Origin: Lachnoclostridium sp. UBA5890
Lineage (GTDB): Bacteria; Bacillota; Clostridia; Lachnospirales; Lachnospiraceae
Reading direction: 5' to 3'
Length of the DNA: 17,876 nucleotides
NCBI GenBank assembly: GCA_002431395.1
Contig: DJEU01000042.1
Coordinates: forward strand, 1 to 17,876
This document shows positions 13,840 to 17,876 of the stretch, in pieces. The notes under the pieces are model-generated. The model saw only the letters and a program-made list of their open reading frames with translations, did no database searches and had not been told where the DNA came from. Position 1 is the first letter of the stretch. The number at the start of each line of letters is the position of its first letter. Position numbers and translations under genes: made by a program.

Positions 13840-16012
13840 TTATAATTTTTCTACTCCACTTACCATATACCTTTTTCTTTCCATTCACTGTGTAGGCACG
13901 CACTTTGAGAAAATACGTTTTACCGGACTTCAATTTTTTCAGAAGAACCTTGTTTTTCTTTACTGTAATCTGTTTTTTACTGCTAAATTTCTTTGAAGCA
14001 CTATAACAGATCTGGTAACCTCTGGCTCCTTCCACTTTTTTCCAAGTCACTGTCGCCTTACTCAATTTCCGCAGCACTTTGATCCGTTTCACATTTCCAA
14101 CTTTTATATCCGTTGCAGATATCGTGTTCTTTGTAGAATTCGAACTACCACTCCGTTTGTTATTGTCCGTTGGCGGTAATTCAACGATATCAAATGTTGC
14201 TTCCACAGCTCCTTCATAATTTCCGATACCGCTGAGGATAATTTTTCCTATTCCCGGTCCGTTATTGTCTTCATATTTAACCGTATAATCTTTTCCTTCT
14301 GCCAACGCAATATTTTTTTCATTCATCACTTTGACTTTTGGCAAGATTTCATTTCCTTTATATGTGTACTCATCCTTCGGCAAGATAACCCGGCAATCCG
14401 AAAGTCTTCCTTTTTCAATGGTAAAGGTTTCTGTCATTGCTCCGTTGCAGGAACCGATTCCCTTGATAGTCACCGTTGCTTCTCCCACTCCCACATTATC
14501 TTTGTACTCTACGGTATAATCTCTGTCTTTCACAAGACTTGTTCCCTGTATCGTGACAGACGGCTTCTGCTCTGTGCCATTGTAGCGGTATTCTGATTTA
14601 TCCAGCGTTACCATCGCATTTTTTATATCAAAAGGCAGGATTTCAAATTCAAATACCCGGCTTCCGGTATAGTATCCTTTTCCTTTTATCCGGACAGAAG
14701 CTGTCCCTGCATCAGTATTATTAAAATATACTGCTTTATAATCCCGTTCCGATTTTAGTTCATCGCTGCCAGCCTGTCCATCTTTTACGACTAACTTCGG
14801 TGTCTGGCTTTTCCCATTATAGATTACCTGTCCATCCGCCAGAGAAATGTTGCAGTCCTGTACATTTACGATTTCTTTCAGATGTGGATATTCTCCTTCT
14901 GCAAAGATCCAAGGAAAATACCGGGCATCCTCGCCAACATTGCTATTTAATTTCTCTGCAAACGTACTGGCCTTCATCGCATCATCCGATAAAAATGCAC
15001 TATTGTCACTTGCTCCCGTTCCGGCTATAAGTGTATCACAGCTTTGGTCAAGCGCGTAACAGTATTCAAACACACTGGATGAATTCGTTTTCCCTGCCAG
15101 CGCACCCACATTTTCTGTATTGCTCGCAACAATAACTTCTCCGGTATTAAAGCAGTTTTTTACATCTGCCTTGCAAATCCACCCCGCAATTCCTCCTGTA
15201 CCATTTTTACCATTCTCTATCAAACCATAGTTTGCACAATTGACGATTGTTACAATTTTTGAATTAATGGAATCTGAAAATCCAATCACTCCCCCAACCG
15301 AGTTTTTCCCATTCACTTCTCCCTCAAAAGTACAATTTATGACCTTGCTTGTATATTCCACATATCCTGCAATCCCTCCCAGGCATGCATCGCTCGCACT
15401 CGACCCAGGACGAGCATTGGTTGGAATTGTTTGTACTATTTTAGTATTCCTCACATGACAATTTTGAATTGTTCCTCCACTGACTTTGGCTGCAATACCA
15501 CCAGCCTTAAAAGTTGATCCATTTTGTGAAAAGTTAGAATCCTTAATTGTCACATTTTGAACAACACCGCCCGAACCGATATATCCAAACAACCCTGCGT
15601 AATTTTGTCCGGATATACTGATCCCGCTGATACTGTGTCCACAGCCATCAAATGTTCCCTTAAATTTGTTTTGGTTATTCATGCAGATTCCTTTAAAATC
15701 ATTTATTTTACTAAATTTGATATCCGCATTCAATACAATCGTCTCTCCCTCAAATGTTTCATCTTCTTCCGAGAGATTAATCAAATCCTGGGCGCTGGAG
15801 ATCACTCGGATGTCGTCGTCCCAGTCTTCCACTTTTTCATCGTCGTCCCAGTCTGCCACTTCTTCATCTTCATCCGACGAGGCTGCTTTTACTTCCTGTC
15901 CGTATCCCATCACACCGGCAGATGCGCAATTCAAGCACAATGCAGCTGCCAGTCCAAGGGACAATCCCATCTTCCACCATTTCCGGCATTTTTTTGTTGT
16001 CACTTTTTTCAT
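13832..16012 (-). CDS. Secreted multidomain surface protein (GLUG region, Ig-like repeats, Fn3)
   Basis: A 726-aa exported protein. There is a signal peptide (1 to about 44, ending VKA/ASS). Next is an Asp-rich segment with two 9-residue repeats (VADWDDDEK, VEDWDDDIR). Residues about 75-380 form a parallel-beta-like region with GLUG-type units (YAGLFGYIG, LGGIAGYVE, VGGVIGFS, TGGIAGWI, VGALAGK). Three Ig-like repeats of about 80 residues follow (around 385-625), each with Y-x-G-x-x-x-x-P and DYxVxYxxN motifs. A C-terminal Fn3-like domain (about 635-726) ends in WSRKIIKK. There is no LPXTG motif, so it is either released or held non-covalently. AGGAGG precedes the ATG. The gene is transcribed from the repeat-containing promoter next to the intron. 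An adhesin or glycan-binding role is inferred from the domain architecture only. Confidence 0.85.
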   Translation of the reverse strand: MKKVTTKKCRKWWKMGLSLGLAAALCLNCASAGVMGYGQEVKAASSDEDEEVADWDDDEKVEDWDDDIRVISSAQDLINLSEEDETFEGETIVLNADIKFSKINDFKGICMNNQNKFKGTFDGCGHSISGISISGQNYAGLFGYIGSGGVVQNVTIKDSNFSQNGSTFKAGGIAAKVSGGTIQNCHVRNTKIVQTIPTNARPGSSASDACLGGIAGYVEYTSKVINCTFEGEVNGKNSVGGVIGFSDSINSKIVTIVNCANYGLIENGKNGTGGIAGWICKADVKNCFNTGEVIVASNTENVGALAGKTNSSSVFEYCYALDQSCDTLIAGTGASDNSAFLSDDAMKASTFAEKLNSNVGEDARYFPWIFAEGEYPHLKEIVNVQDCNISLADGQVIYNGKSQTPKLVVKDGQAGSDELKSERDYKAVYFNNTDAGTASVRIKGKGYYTGSRVFEFEILPFDIKNAMVTLDKSEYRYNGTEQKPSVTIQGTSLVKDRDYTVEYKDNVGVGEATVTIKGIGSCNGAMTETFTIEKGRLSDCRVILPKDEYTYKGNEILPKVKVMNEKNIALAEGKDYTVKYEDNNGPGIGKIILSGIGNYEGAVEATFDIVELPPTDNNKRSGSSNSTKNTISATDIKVGNVKRIKVLRKLSKATVTWKKVEGARGYQICYSASKKFSSKKQITVKKNKVLLKKLKSGKTYFLKVRAYTVNGKKKVYGKWSRKIIKK
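15814..15867. repeat. Tandem 27-bp repeat in the surface-protein gene
   Basis: Two adjacent copies (15814-15840 and 15841-15867), differing at a few bases, encode the 9-residue DWDDD-containing units just after the signal peptide. The copy number could vary by slippage without breaking the frame. Confidence 0.8.
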
Positions 16013-16046
16013 GTTGAGTTCCTCCTTCTTTTTTCAACTTGAAACA

Positions 16047-16115
16047 AGTGTACCATATATTCCCACCATTGTGCGAAACATAACATTTTTAACGCCCGGT
16101 TCGACATAATTAGCA
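16047..16115 (-). promoter_or_regulatory. Promoter with two 21-bp-spaced direct repeats (copy A)
   Basis: The -10 is TACACT (16047-16052), with a poor -35. On the plus strand the repeats are ACATTTTTAAC (from 16083) and ACATAATTAGC (from 16104), 21 bp apart. The proximal repeat begins 36 bp from the -10 start, exactly as in copy B (13614 and 13578). The two promoters also share ATATATG just before the -10 and ACTTG at it. A TGTCGAA heptamer (0A-box-like) is present in both. Confidence 0.65.
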
Positions 16116-16155
16116 AAATCGAGTAGGAGGCGGTGATTAACCGCCGTCCTCTCAC

Positions 16156-16187
16156 ACCACCGTGCGTACCGTTCGGTACACGGCGGT
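16156..16187 (-). ncRNA. Group II intron domain V
   Basis: This is the catalytic hairpin of the ribozyme, with outer stem ACCGCCGTG/CACGGTGGT and inner stem GTACC/GGTAC. The triad position reads CGC where many introns have AGC, as in class C-like and some other bacterial introns. Confidence 0.75.
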
Positions 16188-16188
16188 T

Positions 16189-17583
16189 TCAATAGTTGAC
16201 GTGCACTGACTGATAGGCTGTGGCTAAATCATAAAAGCCACTGTTTATCAGTCTTTCTTTTGTCATGGCTTTCTTTACCGTCGTCAGATTAGCACAGTAC
16301 CAGTGTCCTCTTCGACAGTTTGCCGCCATATGTGCATAGTATTCGTGTACCCCCATTTTAATCAGATTGCTCCTCTTTGTTCTGGGAAGTTTCCACTGTT
16401 TCCATATACACATGCGTATCCTATGATAGAGCCATCCATTGATGTCCTCGATGTTGTTCTTCATACTTGCAATTCCATAGTAGTTAAGCCACCCTCTTGC
16501 ATAGACTTTGATTTTCTCAAGGCTTGGTTTGATTGACTGACAAGATTTTCGGGAAGATAACTCTTTCAGCCGTGACTTAAACTTCTTCCATGACTTTGGA
16601 TGAACTCGGACATAAATGCCTCCCCCGTTCCTTCCCAATGCAAAGCCAAGGAATTTAAAATTTCGGATTGCAAATACACTGACTGTCCGACTTTTCTCTC
16701 GGTTCACTGTTAATTTCAGTTTCTCTTCAAGATACTTCGTACTGCTTTCCAAAAGTCTTTCCGATGCCCGCCTGCTTTTCGCTAGAAGCACGATGTCATC
16801 TGCATAGCGGATGCATGGGACGCCTCTTTTAAGATACTCCTGGTCGAACTCATTGAGGTAGATATTCGCTAATAACGGAGATAGATTTCCTCCTTGTGGC
16901 GAGCCTTCTTCTGTATCAATGACCACTCCATTTTCCATTACGCCACTTTTCAGATAGCGCTTTATCAGTTGCACCACTCGTTCATCCTTTACATTCCTGC
17001 GAAGCAGATTGATTAGGATTTCGTGATTAAGGGTATCAAAGTATTTTGACAAGTCCAAGATCACTGCGAATGTATAGCCTTGTTCTGCATACTCTTTTAC
17101 CTTTAGGATTGCATCTTTTGCGCTTCTGTTTGGTCGATAGCCATAACTGCCTTCCGCAAACAGTGGTTCATAGATTGGCACTAACCGTTGCGTTATTGCC
17201 TGTTGAAGTGTACGGTCTATCACTGTCGGTATGCCAAGTTTTCGCACACCGCCATCTGGTTTGGGAATCTCAACTCGTCTCACGGGAGACGGCGTATATT
17301 TACCTCGATATATACGGTCTGTTAACTCTTGTTGATGTTCCCTGAGATAGGGAAGAGCGTCTTCGATAGTCATCCCATCGATTCCCGGTGCCCCCTTGTT
17401 TGCCTTCACTCTTTTATACGCTCTGTTAAAGTTATCTTTATACAGTATCGCTTCCAAGAGTTTCGGCTGTGCACTGTCTCTTTCTTTCCATATCCGATTG
17501 AATGACCTGCGCGCTTTCGCATACCCTTCATGTTCCGCATTATCTCTTTGCGAACAGCCATTGTTTTCCATGTTTTCTGCCAT
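16189..17583 (-). CDS. ltrA: Group II intron reverse transcriptase/maturase
   Basis: A 464-aa intron-encoded protein that helps the intron fold and splice and copies it into new sites. Seen in order: an N-terminal RT-0-like region; the block NKGAPGIDGMTIED; PKPDGGVRKLGIP; RT core with LSKYFDTLNH; EEGSPQGGNLSPLLANIYL; catalytic RYADDIVLLA (YADD); FKFLGF; and the maturase (X) domain with ARGWLNYYGIA. There is no C-terminal HNH endonuclease, so it would rely on reverse splicing without second-strand cleavage. All RT motifs are intact, so it may be active. The ATG at 17583 follows AAAGGAGG. Confidence 0.93.
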   Translation of the reverse strand: MAENMENNGCSQRDNAEHEGYAKARRSFNRIWKERDSAQPKLLEAILYKDNFNRAYKRVKANKGAPGIDGMTIEDALPYLREHQQELTDRIYRGKYTPSPVRRVEIPKPDGGVRKLGIPTVIDRTLQQAITQRLVPIYEPLFAEGSYGYRPNRSAKDAILKVKEYAEQGYTFAVILDLSKYFDTLNHEILINLLRRNVKDERVVQLIKRYLKSGVMENGVVIDTEEGSPQGGNLSPLLANIYLNEFDQEYLKRGVPCIRYADDIVLLAKSRRASERLLESSTKYLEEKLKLTVNREKSRTVSVFAIRNFKFLGFALGRNGGGIYVRVHPKSWKKFKSRLKELSSRKSCQSIKPSLEKIKVYARGWLNYYGIASMKNNIEDINGWLYHRIRMCIWKQWKLPRTKRSNLIKMGVHEYYAHMAANCRRGHWYCANLTTVKKAMTKERLINSGFYDLATAYQSVHVNY

Positions 17584-17876
17584 ATACGGTCATTCCTCCT
17601 TTCTCGGTCATACTCAAGACTCCTACTGATTCGGTCCTTCACCTCTCGGCTACTATGACCTCTGCTGACTTCTGTGCGTTCAGCATTACTTTTGGTAATG
17701 GTTACCTCTTTCAAGGCGTACCGCACAGACCTCCCCAGGTACCACACGTTTCTTCCTCTCCATCCATCTGCCTCATTTATCATGCATGATTCCGTGTAGT
17801 TATTGGACTTCGACTTGTAATGCAGCCTTATCCTCATGCATAACCTCATATGAGATTTCTGTTCGTCAGACCAGAG

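Larger units (their letters stand above)
16118..17876 (-). mobile_element. Group II intron, 3' part (5' end outside the window)
   Basis: The minus strand ends with a domain V hairpin (16156-16187). It has a CGC-type start to the stem and a GAAC loop flanked by GTACC/GGTAC. Domain VI follows (GGCGGT 16129-16134 pairing with ACCGCC 16140-16145), and the intron ends CTACTCGAT near 16118. The maturase gene lies in domain IV. The 293 bases upstream of that gene (17584-17876) look like intron RNA with no other gene. No 5' splice site is visible, so the left exon is unknown. The insertion point is right at the distal repeat of promoter A. Confidence 0.85.

Noticed and set aside
1..17876. CRISPR array, tRNA or rRNA genes
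   Set aside because: No regularly spaced repeats with unique spacers and no tRNA- or rRNA-like sequence were seen on either strand.

Overview
The window looks like chromosomal DNA of a low-to-moderate GC, Gram-positive gut anaerobe, most likely a Clostridia/Lachnospiraceae member. The reasons are AGGAGG-type ribosome binding sites, an oxygen-sensitive glycyl radical enzyme, cre-like operators, and secreted multidomain proteins with GLUG, Ig-like and Fn3 modules. Almost every gene is on the minus strand. The one exception is a small gene at 8500-8802.

Right to left (direction of transcription on the minus strand): 16118-17876 is the 3' part of a group II intron with its reverse transcriptase/maturase; its 5' end lies beyond the window. 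Directly downstream is a promoter with two 21-bp-spaced direct repeats, which drives a 726-aa secreted surface protein (13832-16012). A decayed gene tail and a hairpin follow (13655-13839). A second promoter of near-identical architecture then drives a cassette of cell-envelope proteins: a YD-repeat-like lipoprotein, a membrane-anchored protein with two related repeats, and a small secreted protein. After a 98-bp gap come a zinc-ribbon/TM/discoidin-like protein and an exported VanX-type dipeptidase.

The middle (6516-8802) holds a divergently transcribed pair: a membrane-anchored PQQ-like beta-propeller protein (minus) and a small DUF2007-like membrane protein (plus). Their promoters are back to back with near-canonical -35/-10 boxes.

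The left third (175-6217) is the most interesting part. It is a compact operon with the order substrate-binding lipoprotein, permease, ATPase (SsuABC/TauABC family), glycyl radical enzyme, activating enzyme. The glycyl radical enzyme carries, at a constant offset, the residues I recall as the isethionate sulfite-lyase (IslA/IseG) active site: the two sulfonate-binding Arg, the Gln, Trp and Phe, the Cys-X-Glu pair and the radical Gly. The proposed role is import of isethionate (or a close small sulfonate) and radical C-S cleavage to sulfite plus an aldehyde. Two cre/LacI-type operators precede the operon, suggesting carbon-catabolite control. No sulfite reductase, aldehyde dehydrogenase, taurine-processing enzyme or microcompartment gene is visible in the window. 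The binding protein appears to lack 6-7 residues normally found in its fold, and the activase has a reduced ferredoxin-like insert.
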